From assembly GCA_004193595.1 (NCBI GenBank), contig RPGQ01000001.1:62001-126000 (forward strand): a stretch of DNA of 64,000 nucleotides, read 5' to 3'. Positions within the stretch are counted from its first letter, which is position 1; every line of letters starts with the position of its first letter. Source of the stretch: Desulfobacteraceae bacterium Eth-SRB2. Its GTDB lineage: Bacteria; Desulfobacterota; Desulfobacteria; Desulfobacterales; UBA11574. Below, one piece after another: positions 1-7,381 of this stretch. The notes beneath the pieces were generated by a model. It saw nothing but the letters and a program-made list of their open reading frames with translations, was not told the DNA's origin and did no database searches. Position numbers and translations under genes: made by a program.

Positions 1-1
1 C

Positions 2-2107
2 CCGTTTGCCGTCCAGGTGCTCAAGGCCCTTTTTCTGGTCAAGTATGTCAAGAAGTTCAAGACCACAGTTCGAAACATCTGCGTCCTGATGCTGGATCGG
101 TTCGACCGGGACCTACCGGCATTCACCACAGAGGTACAGGAAGCTCTCAACCTGCTCGAACAACAGACCTATATTCAGAGAAACGGCAACCTTTATGAAT
201 TTCTGACCGACGAGGAAAAGGATGTCGAACAGGAAATCAAACACACTGACGTGGAAACCACAGACGTCTCGGACGAGCTGGCCAGGATTATCTTCGACCA
301 CATCATACGCAACCGAAAAATCCGCCACGAGGAGAGCGGGAGGGATTATCCTTTTTCAAAAAAACTGGACGACCGACTCATCGGCCGCGAATACGAACTG
401 GCCATTCATGTGATCAGCCCCTTTAATGAAAATGCGGGTAGAGAAGAGATGCTGCGGATGCAGTCCTGGGGCCGGGACGAACTGCTGGTGCTCCTGCCGC
501 CGGACGACCGCCTGGTTCAGGACCTTTTAATGTACAAACGGACCGAAAAATACGTTCGCCAGAACATTTCCATCATCCAGCAGGAGACGATCAAACGAAT
601 TTTGACCGATAAAAGTTTTCAGAACCGGGAACGGCTGACCGAAATTCAAAAACGTGTTCACATCCTGCTCAGCAAATCAACGCTGTATATTTCCGGAGAT
701 GAGATCGAGATTGGAAGCAATGATCCTCAACTTCGCATAGTTCAGGCTTTTTCATCGCTGGTCCTGCGGGTATATCCGAACCTTCGCATGTTGAGCGGAA
801 TCGCCTATACGGAAGATGATATCTCCAAATACCTCAACCAATCCCAAGACAGCCTTTTTGACAGTGATGTAACCATTCTCAGCGAACCCGAACAGGAAAT
901 GCAAGCCTTTGTTCAAGGCAACCGTAGAAACGGGGTGCGCACTACAATGAAAAGCCTGGTGGAGCACTTCGAGCGCAAACCCTACGGCTGGCACCTGGGG
1001 GCCGTATTGTGTGTCCTGGCCAAGCTTTGCGCCCGCGGGAAGATCGAAGCTCGATCCAACGGCGATATCCTTGAAGATGCCGAGCTGGAAAAGGCCCTTC
1101 GAAATACCCATGGATACGGCAATGTTGTAATGGATCCCCAGATCGACTTTACCGCATCCCAGCTTCGCCGTCTGAAAACCTTTTACGAAGATTTCTTCGA
1201 TTCTCCACCCAAGGGTCGGGAGGCCAAGGAGTTGGGAAGGGAAACGGCAGAAGCGTTTAATGCGCTGGTCAAAGAGCTTGCCGCCCTTTCCGGCCAGGTC
1301 GAACAATATCCTTTTCTGGCTCAACTGGACCAGCCAACCGAACAGGTCAACAAACTGGCCGGAAAACCATACACCCACTACCTGACCGAACTGAGCAGTT
1401 TTGAAGGTACGCTTTTGGATCTGAAGGAATCGATCATAGATCCCATCCGCCGATTCATGACCGGTCCGAACCAGGGGCTTTATAAGGAGGCCCGCCGTTA
1501 TTTGCAGGAACAGGAGCCGAACCTTCCCTATGTGCCCGGCGATGACGCGGCGGAGATACAAAACATCCTGGCAGATACAACCTGCTATAAGGGAAACCGT
1601 ATGCAACAGGTCAAAACTTGCCTGGACGCCCTCAAAGCCAATATCGCAGCACAGGTGAAAGCAGAGGCCGGAAAGGCTACCGATGCCATTGCCGCTTTGC
1701 GGGACCGTCTCGTTGACATGGATGAATTTAAAAATTTGAGAGGGGAACAACAGGCGGAATCAAAACAAGCCTTTGAGACCAAACAAAACGAAATCCAAAG
1801 CCAACGACTGATCGCCGTCATTCGGGACACCCTGCGCCGGTTTGAAGATGAGGAATATCCGCGCCTTTTAGCGAAAGTGGAATCCTGGAGCAGACCTGGA
1901 AAAAACGAATCAGACTACAAAACGCCGGCAGGCGAGGGCAAAGGCAAAGTGTCCGATCCGCCTTCTCAATTTGTTCCGGCACGATCCATTCGCGTATCCT
2001 TTGACAAGCCCTGGCTGGCAGAGGAATCCGATGTGGATCGATACCTGAAGGCTCTGAAAAAAGCCCTCATGGAGCAAATCGCCAACGGCAAGCGCGTGCA
2101 GATTTAA
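2..2107 (+). CDS. brxC: BREX P-loop protein BrxC, C-terminal part (cut by window edge)
   Basis: The reading frame is open from the first bases of the window (PFAVQVLKALFLVKY...), so this is the last ~700 residues of a protein that is about 1200 residues long in the BrxC/PglY family; the internal GTG/ATG codons near base 17 are not the start. The Walker motifs of the N-terminal ATPase domain lie outside the window. What is visible is the charged, helical C-terminal part with few hydrophobic runs. BrxC is an ATPase of the BREX phage-exclusion complex; its exact role is not settled. Identification rests mainly on context: it is followed after 24 bases by pglX, then pglZ and brxL, the type 1 BREX order. 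brxA and brxB would be expected to the left. Confidence 0.85.
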   Translation, partial: PFAVQVLKALFLVKYVKKFKTTVRNICVLMLDRFDRDLPAFTTEVQEALNLLEQQTYIQRNGNLYEFLTDEEKDVEQEIKHTDVETTDVSDELARIIFDHIIRNRKIRHEESGRDYPFSKKLDDRLIGREYELAIHVISPFNENAGREEMLRMQSWGRDELLVLLPPDDRLVQDLLMYKRTEKYVRQNISIIQQETIKRILTDKSFQNRERLTEIQKRVHILLSKSTLYISGDEIEIGSNDPQLRIVQAFSSLVLRVYPNLRMLSGIAYTEDDISKYLNQSQDSLFDSDVTILSEPEQEMQAFVQGNRRNGVRTTMKSLVEHFERKPYGWHLGAVLCVLAKLCARGKIEARSNGDILEDAELEKALRNTHGYGNVVMDPQIDFTASQLRRLKTFYEDFFDSPPKGREAKELGRETAEAFNALVKELAALSGQVEQYPFLAQLDQPTEQVNKLAGKPYTHYLTELSSFEGTLLDLKESIIDPIRRFMTGPNQGLYKEARRYLQEQEPNLPYVPGDDAAEIQNILADTTCYKGNRMQQVKTCLDALKANIAAQVKAEAGKATDAIAALRDRLVDMDEFKNLRGEQQAESKQAFETKQNEIQSQRLIAVIRDTLRRFEDEEYPRLLAKVESWSRPGKNESDYKTPAGEGKGKVSDPPSQFVPARSIRVSFDKPWLAEESDVDRYLKALKKALMEQIANGKRVQI

Positions 2108-2131
2108 ATTGCAGATTGGAGCGACACGTTT

Positions 2132-3598
2132 ATGGAAACCGGTTCACTGAAAAAATTTGCACAGTCCGCCCGTTGCCGTTTGATGGAGCAGGTTGAAACC
2201 AAACTGGATCAGGCTCTCACCGCAGACAATATCGAAGTCCGGGAAAAAGCCAATGCCATAAAGGAATTGAAAAAACAAATCGCTCGAACCTCGCGTCCGG
2301 CGGTGGTGGAAAGAGTCGCCTATACCTGGTTCAACCGTTTCTGCGCCCTGCGCTTTATGGATGTCAACCGTTACACGACCATCGGGGTGACCACCCCGGC
2401 GCAAGGCTTAACCCAGCCGGAAATCCTTCAGGAAGCCAAGCAGGGTCATATCGACAGCCGCCTGGATCGTTTTCTTGACCGGCAGAAAATTTTCGATTAC
2501 CTGGAAGGGCGCACCCCCTCTTCAGATCCCCAGCAGGAAGCCTACCGCCTGCTGCTGGTGGCCGAATGCAACTACTGGCATTCGGTAATGCCGTTTCTTT
2601 TTGAAAGAATCGCAGATTATACCGAACTGCTGATGCCCTGCGATTTGCTGTCGGAAAATTCGATTTTGGCATCGGTACAAAAGGCGCTTACCGCTGAATC
2701 CTGCAAGGATGTTGAAGTCATCGGCTGGCTTTACCAGTTCTATATTTCGGAGAAAAAAGACGAGGTCTTTGCATCGCTTAAAAAGGGCAAAAAAATCGCA
2801 CCGGAAAATATCCCGGCAGCCACCCAGCTTTTTACACCCCACTGGATCGTCCGCTACCTGGTGGAAAATTCCCTTGGCCGTCTGTGGATGTTAAACTGTC
2901 CAAACTCTAATCTCAAGGAAAGGATGGACTACTACATTCCGCAAGAAAAAGAGGAACCACGAATAGACACGAATGGACACGAAAAAGAAAACAAAGAAAT
3001 TGGTGTTCATTCGTGTTCATTAGTGGTTCAAAGCCCGGAAGAAATTCGCATCTGCGATCCGGCCTGCGGTTCAGGACATATGCTGGTGTATGCATTCGAC
3101 TTGCTCTATGCCATCTATGAAGAAGAAGGGTATGATCCGCCTGATATCCCTCGCCTGATTCTTGAGAAGAACCTCTATGGTATTGAAATTGATGAGCGCG
3201 CCGGAGCGCTGGCAGCATTTGCCCTGATAATGAAAGCCCGTGAAAAATACCGGCGTTTTTTCCCCAAACCGGTGCAGCCCCGGATCTGTGTCCTGGAAAA
3301 CATTGTTTTTAAAGATAATGAACTAAAAACGTACATGGACGAAATCGGGCGGGATCTTTTCACGATCAATTTCCAGGAAACGTTGCACCAATTCAGGGAG
3401 GCGGACAACTTCGGATCGCTGATTCGGCCAGCCCTGACCGAGGTGGCTCACATAAAGCGTGTTTTGATTGAAAAAAATGTTGGCGGAGATATCTTTTTGC
3501 ATAATATCCATGAAAAGGTTCTAAAGGCACTCCAACAAGCTGACTTTCTCTGTCCCAAATATCATGTTGTGGTTGCGAATCCGCCTTATATGGGTTGA
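2132..3598 (+). CDS. pglX: BREX adenine-specific methyltransferase PglX, N-terminal half (broken gene)
   Basis: First half of a pglX reading frame that runs 2132-5662 with one in-frame TGA at 3596-3598. PglX is the N6-adenine methyltransferase that marks host DNA in BREX. Visible here are the SAM-binding motif I (DPACGSGHML, about residue 308) and, at the very end, the catalytic NPPY motif (residues 483-486) followed by Met-Gly and the stop. The next sense codons resume the family sequence in the same frame (RNMNGRLAAWLKD), so the stop is a base substitution (GGA to TGA would do it), not an indel. Residues about 275-300 are encoded by an inserted palindromic repeat. The start at 2132 follows TTGGAG and sits 24 bases after brxC. 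A peptide ending here would lack the target-recognition half. Readthrough or a sequencing error cannot be excluded. Confidence 0.85.
   Translation: METGSLKKFAQSARCRLMEQVETKLDQALTADNIEVREKANAIKELKKQIARTSRPAVVERVAYTWFNRFCALRFMDVNRYTTIGVTTPAQGLTQPEILQEAKQGHIDSRLDRFLDRQKIFDYLEGRTPSSDPQQEAYRLLLVAECNYWHSVMPFLFERIADYTELLMPCDLLSENSILASVQKALTAESCKDVEVIGWLYQFYISEKKDEVFASLKKGKKIAPENIPAATQLFTPHWIVRYLVENSLGRLWMLNCPNSNLKERMDYYIPQEKEEPRIDTNGHEKENKEIGVHSCSLVVQSPEEIRICDPACGSGHMLVYAFDLLYAIYEEEGYDPPDIPRLILEKNLYGIEIDERAGALAAFALIMKAREKYRRFFPKPVQPRICVLENIVFKDNELKTYMDEIGRDLFTINFQETLHQFREADNFGSLIRPALTEVAHIKRVLIEKNVGGDIFLHNIHEKVLKALQQADFLCPKYHVVVANPPYMG
2954..3029 (+). repeat. Palindromic repeat inserted in frame inside pglX
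   Basis: Two arms of about 30 bases, 2954-2982 and 3000-3029, are near-perfect inverted copies built of GACACGAATG-like units (left GAACCACGAATAGACACG; right the reverse complement type ending ATTAGTGGTTC), separated by an A-rich loop. The element keeps the pglX frame and encodes a hydrophilic peptide of about 25 residues just before SAM motif I. The unit type looks like a dispersed intergenic repeat, and a weaker related sequence seems to lie at 5675-5715 after pglX. Confidence 0.8.
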
Positions 3599-3604
3599 AG
3601 AAAT

Positions 3605-5662
3605 ATGAATGGTCGGCTTGCAGCATGGTTAAAAGACAACTATTCAGACGTAAAGTCGGATCTCTTTTCTGCCTTTATCGTCCGCAATACCGAACTGGCG
3701 CTACACAAGGGCCAACTCGGCTTTATGTCGCCTTTTGTCTGGATGTTTATTTCATCCTACGAAAAACTGCGCAGTTTCCTGATTAACCAGAAAACCATCA
3801 CTTCCTTGGTGCAGCTTGAGTATTCTGGTTTTGACGGTGCTACGGTGCCGATTTGCACCTTCACTGTAGAGAATGCTCATCACCCGAATTTCAGAGGCGG
3901 ATATGTGCGACTTTCTGATTTTCGTGGCTCAGAAAACCAAGGCCCCAAGACACTTGAAGCCATCAAAAAACCAGATTCTAGCTGGTTCTACCGTGCGTCT
4001 GCTGCTGATTTTAAGAAAATTCCCGGCAGTCCGATTGCTTATTGGGCAAGCAAAACTTTAGGGAATGCATTTGAAGATAATAAATCAGTTGCAGAATATT
4101 TTTCTGTGAACCCAGGCATAAGAACTGGAAAAGATAAGTTGTTTCTACGTTTGTGGTTTGAGGTTTCTCACAATCAAACTCAGTTTGAGTTAACCGACGC
4201 CAATCAAATGATTTTGGAAAACAGATGGTTCCCACTTCACAAGGGTGGAAACTTCAGAAAATGGTATGGTAATGGCGAACATGTAATTGATTTATACCAA
4301 GACGGAATTGAGATAAAAACAAAGAGTCCAGATTTTAGATTGCGGGAAAGAAAATGGTATTTCAAACCATTTGTTTCGTGGTCAAGAATAAGTTCAGCAA
4401 GTATTGCTTTTAGATATTTTGATAAAGGTGTCCTGTTTTCTGATGCAGGTCCTGGCATTTTTGCGAAAGAACAATGCATCAGAGTAATGGGTTTGCTGAA
4501 CTCAAAATTGGGCAATTATTTTCTCAAGGTAATTAATCCAACTCTTAATTATCAAAAACAAGACATTGAAACGGTCCCCTATATTCAAATAGAAAAATGT
4601 GCGAATATCAGTGCCGTTGTAGATATAGAAAGAATAGACTGGGATAACTATGAAACATCCTGGGACTTCAAAGAGTTACCACTCACCCAACCCGATTTCC
4701 GCCAGGCTATGCTAAAGGCCAGCTATAACCAGCTACGTGAACATTGGCAAGAAATGACATTGGACATGCAGCGTCTTGAAGAAGAGAACAACCGCATTTT
4801 TATTGAAGCTTATGGCCTTCAGGATGAGCTAACTCCCAATGTGCCACTCAATGAAATCACCCTGACCTGCAACCCCCACTATCGATACAACGGTGAAAAG
4901 AGCGAAGAAGAGTTGGAGAAGCTACTGTTGGCAGACACCATGAAAGAATTCATTTCCTTTGCCGTGGGCTGCATGTTCGGCAGATACTCGCTGGACAAAT
5001 CCGGTCTGATCCTTGCCAGCCAAGGCGAAACTATTGAAGACTATCTGAAGCAGATCCCGGAACCCACCTTCCCGGCAGATGATGACAATGTCATCCCCAT
5101 ACTGGAGGGCAATTGGTTCATTGATGATATCACCGAAAGATTCCAAAAGTTCCTCCGGGTCACGTTCGGCGAAGAGCACTATGATGAGAATCTAACCTTT
5201 ATTGAAAACGCCATCGGCAAGGACATCCGCAAGTTTTTTCTCAAGGATTTTTATGCCGACCATGTGAAGCGCTATAAAAAACGCCCCATTTATTGGATGT
5301 TTTCCAGTCCCAAGGGCAGTTTCAATGCGCTGATCTACATGCACCGCTACCGTCCGGATACCGTGTCGGTGATCCTCAACGACTACCTTCGGGAATTTAA
5401 GACCAAGCTGTCGGCACGCAAGGAGCACATGGAGCAGATCAGCATCAGCGCTTCGGCCATACAGAGTGAAAAAACGAATGCTCTCAAGGAAATCGAAAAA
5501 CTGAAAAAACTGCTCGACGAACTCGAAACCTGGGAGCACGATGTTCTCTATCCCCTGGCATCCCGGCGCATAAAAATTGACCTTGATGATGGCGTAAAAG
5601 TCAACTACAATAAATTCGGACCCGCATTGAAAAAAGTGGCGGGATTATCGATGGATCATTAA
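3605..5662 (+). CDS. pglX: BREX methyltransferase PglX, C-terminal half (broken gene)
   Basis: Second part of the interrupted pglX. It continues the same frame after the TGA at 3596, and its N-terminal MNGRLAAWLKDNYSDVKSDL is internal methyltransferase sequence that normally follows NPPYMG. Together the halves give about 1175 residues, the usual full length of PglX. The rest corresponds to the target-recognition and C-terminal helical regions, with a coiled-coil stretch near the end (NALKEIEKLKKLLDELETWE). No convincing ribosome-binding site precedes ATG 3605, so separate translation is doubtful. Because no further stops or frameshifts have accumulated, the lesion is either recent, suppressed, or a sequencing error. 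Confidence 0.85.
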   Translation: MNGRLAAWLKDNYSDVKSDLFSAFIVRNTELALHKGQLGFMSPFVWMFISSYEKLRSFLINQKTITSLVQLEYSGFDGATVPICTFTVENAHHPNFRGGYVRLSDFRGSENQGPKTLEAIKKPDSSWFYRASAADFKKIPGSPIAYWASKTLGNAFEDNKSVAEYFSVNPGIRTGKDKLFLRLWFEVSHNQTQFELTDANQMILENRWFPLHKGGNFRKWYGNGEHVIDLYQDGIEIKTKSPDFRLRERKWYFKPFVSWSRISSASIAFRYFDKGVLFSDAGPGIFAKEQCIRVMGLLNSKLGNYFLKVINPTLNYQKQDIETVPYIQIEKCANISAVVDIERIDWDNYETSWDFKELPLTQPDFRQAMLKASYNQLREHWQEMTLDMQRLEEENNRIFIEAYGLQDELTPNVPLNEITLTCNPHYRYNGEKSEEELEKLLLADTMKEFISFAVGCMFGRYSLDKSGLILASQGETIEDYLKQIPEPTFPADDDNVIPILEGNWFIDDITERFQKFLRVTFGEEHYDENLTFIENAIGKDIRKFFLKDFYADHVKRYKKRPIYWMFSSPKGSFNALIYMHRYRPDTVSVILNDYLREFKTKLSARKEHMEQISISASAIQSEKTNALKEIEKLKKLLDELETWEHDVLYPLASRRIKIDLDDGVKVNYNKFGPALKKVAGLSMDH

Positions 5663-5777
5663 AACGCCCGAATGGGCGCCAATGGACACAAACAGGAAGT
5701 TTATTGGTGGTTCAAATGCCCCAATCGCGGGGTAAAATGCCGATACAGGGCTTTGTCGGCGTTGAAAGGTGTTGAAA

Positions 5778-7031
5778 ATGCTTAAACAAATCAAACTAAG
5801 GCATGTCGGACCAGCAGAATCGATGGACATCCCTTTTGCGCCACACCTGAATATCCTTACCGGAGACAACGGGCTGGGGAAAACCTTTATCCTGGATATT
5901 GCCTGGTGGGTATTGACCCGAAAATGGGCCGGGTTGCCGGCCTGGCCGGACCCGAAAAAAAAAGGTCGTCCGAGCATCGAATTCAAGGTTGCGGCCAAAA
6001 ACATAGAAGGGATGGCGGAATGCATTCAGTACAACCGTAACCGGCAGGATTGGGAAACTGCCAAATCCAAACCGACAGACAAGCTGGTGCTCTACGCACG
6101 TGCGGATGGCGGAATTTCCGTATGGGACAAAGCCCGATGTAGCAACAGCATTTCCAAGTCCGGCGAAGATTCAACCGGGTTTTTTAATTTTTCTTCGGAT
6201 CAGATCTGGAGCGGTCTTGAGGAAGGAAAAAAAGTCCGTTGCAATGGCCTGATCCGAGACTGGGATACCTGGCAATATCAAAAGGAGAAAACATTCAAGA
6301 TCTTTTCGCAGGTATTAAAGGCCCTGTCCCCGGAGTCGGGTGAAGAGATGAAGCCGGGAAAATCGACCAGGCTGAACGTCGATGATGCGCGAAGCATTCC
6401 TACCGTCAAATTGCCCTACGGCATGGTACCGGTAACGCATCTGTCGTCCGGCATGAGACGGGTATTGGCGTTTGCCTACCTGCTGGTCTGGGCCTGGGAC
6501 GAGCACAAGGAAGCGATTCAACTGACGAATCTCAAACCGGCGGATCGCCTGATCATTCTCTTTGATGAAGTGGAAGCCCATTTGCATCCACGGTGGCAGC
6601 GGGCTTTCCTGCCGGCTTTACTCGATGTGGTCAATTTGCTCCAGCAGGACATCGACATCCAGATCATTGCCAGCACGCATGCGCCGTTGGTTCTGGCATC
6701 CGTCGAGCCTCTGTTTGATGAAGACCGGGATCGGATCGTTCATGTGGCGTTTGAAAACGGGAAGGTGTCGGCCCGGGAAATTCCGTGGGCCAAACAGGGG
6801 GATACCGTCAACTGGCTGGTTTCCGATGTGTTTGGATTGAAACAGGCGCGTTCCAGAGAAGCCGAGCAGGCGATAGAAGCTGCCGAAACCTACATGCGAG
6901 GAGATTTGAGTGATCTGCCTGAAAATTTGCCGGACCGTGATGCCATTCACAACGAGCTGAAGCGTGTTTTGGCCGGTCATGATCCATTCTGGCCGCGCTG
7001 GATTGTTACGACGGAAAAGGAATCCAAATGA
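5778..7031 (+). CDS. AAA/ABC-type ATPase nested in the BREX locus (PtuA-like)
   Basis: Single-domain ABC/SMC-type ATPase of about 417 residues. Walker A GDNGLGKT is at residues 29-36, the signature LSSGMRR near 220, Walker B LIILFDEVEAHLHP near 257 and a switch-His STHAP further on. ATG 5778 is preferred to GTG 5769 because AAGGTG lies 8 bases before it. The stop overlaps the next start by four bases (ATGA), so the two genes are coupled. This type of ATPase (AAA_15/AAA_21) is typically paired with an HNH nuclease in defence modules such as Septu (PtuA-PtuB). It lies between pglX and pglZ, a place where BREX loci often carry extra genes. Not a canonical BREX subunit; the Septu comparison is inference. 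Confidence 0.75.
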   Translation: MLKQIKLRHVGPAESMDIPFAPHLNILTGDNGLGKTFILDIAWWVLTRKWAGLPAWPDPKKKGRPSIEFKVAAKNIEGMAECIQYNRNRQDWETAKSKPTDKLVLYARADGGISVWDKARCSNSISKSGEDSTGFFNFSSDQIWSGLEEGKKVRCNGLIRDWDTWQYQKEKTFKIFSQVLKALSPESGEEMKPGKSTRLNVDDARSIPTVKLPYGMVPVTHLSSGMRRVLAFAYLLVWAWDEHKEAIQLTNLKPADRLIILFDEVEAHLHPRWQRAFLPALLDVVNLLQQDIDIQIIASTHAPLVLASVEPLFDEDRDRIVHVAFENGKVSAREIPWAKQGDTVNWLVSDVFGLKQARSREAEQAIEAAETYMRGDLSDLPENLPDRDAIHNELKRVLAGHDPFWPRWIVTTEKESK

Positions 7032-7303
7032 TCCATTTCGACCCGCCTCCCGAACCTGCACATTTTGACGAAATGGTCCGACAGCCCGGCCTGCAATGGC
7101 TTGAAGCGCATCGGGTCAAGGCCGAGTATACCCTACATCGCCTTCACCTGAGAGACGATGAACGGGTGATCCGTCAACGCAGGGAATGGTACCGCATGTA
7201 TCAAGACGGGGAGTTGAACATAGAGGGCCTTCGGAAAAAAGCGCCATTAATTGCACGGGCCATTGAACGCGAACAGGCTGAAAACCAGCTGGTGATGGGA
7301 TGA
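7028..7303 (+). CDS. Small ATPase partner; possible HNH protein lacking its nuclease core
   Basis: 91 codons, overlapping the ATPase stop by four bases. The N-terminal third (PPPEPAHFDEMVRQPGLQWL) resembles the start of HNH endonucleases encoded beside this ATPase type, and the last two thirds (HRLHLRDDERVIRQRREW, then GLRKKAPLIARAIERE) resemble their C-terminal tail. The Cys/His/Asn core that should lie between is absent: the protein has no cysteine and no HNH signature. I infer an internal in-frame deletion of a PtuB-like gene, from memory of the family rather than an alignment. It may still bind the ATPase but should have no nuclease activity. Confidence 0.5.
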   Translation: MIHFDPPPEPAHFDEMVRQPGLQWLEAHRVKAEYTLHRLHLRDDERVIRQRREWYRMYQDGELNIEGLRKKAPLIARAIEREQAENQLVMG

Positions 7304-7381
7304 ATTTCAACTTCCAGGTACAAGGTTTCGACTGAACTCCGGATAAGTTGCGATAAAATGGTCGCCTGATTCAAAGGGCAT

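Noticed and set aside
752..1750. Long minus-strand open frame of 332 codons opposite brxC
   Set aside because: It lies wholly antisense to a well-supported BREX gene, has low-complexity hydrophobic content without any domain, and no ribosome-binding site.
3596..3598. Selenocysteine or pyrrolysine readthrough of the pglX TGA
   Set aside because: TGA could code selenocysteine in this group, but no SECIS-like hairpin with the expected loop was seen just downstream, and PglX has no known Cys at this place; a GGA-to-TGA change is simpler.
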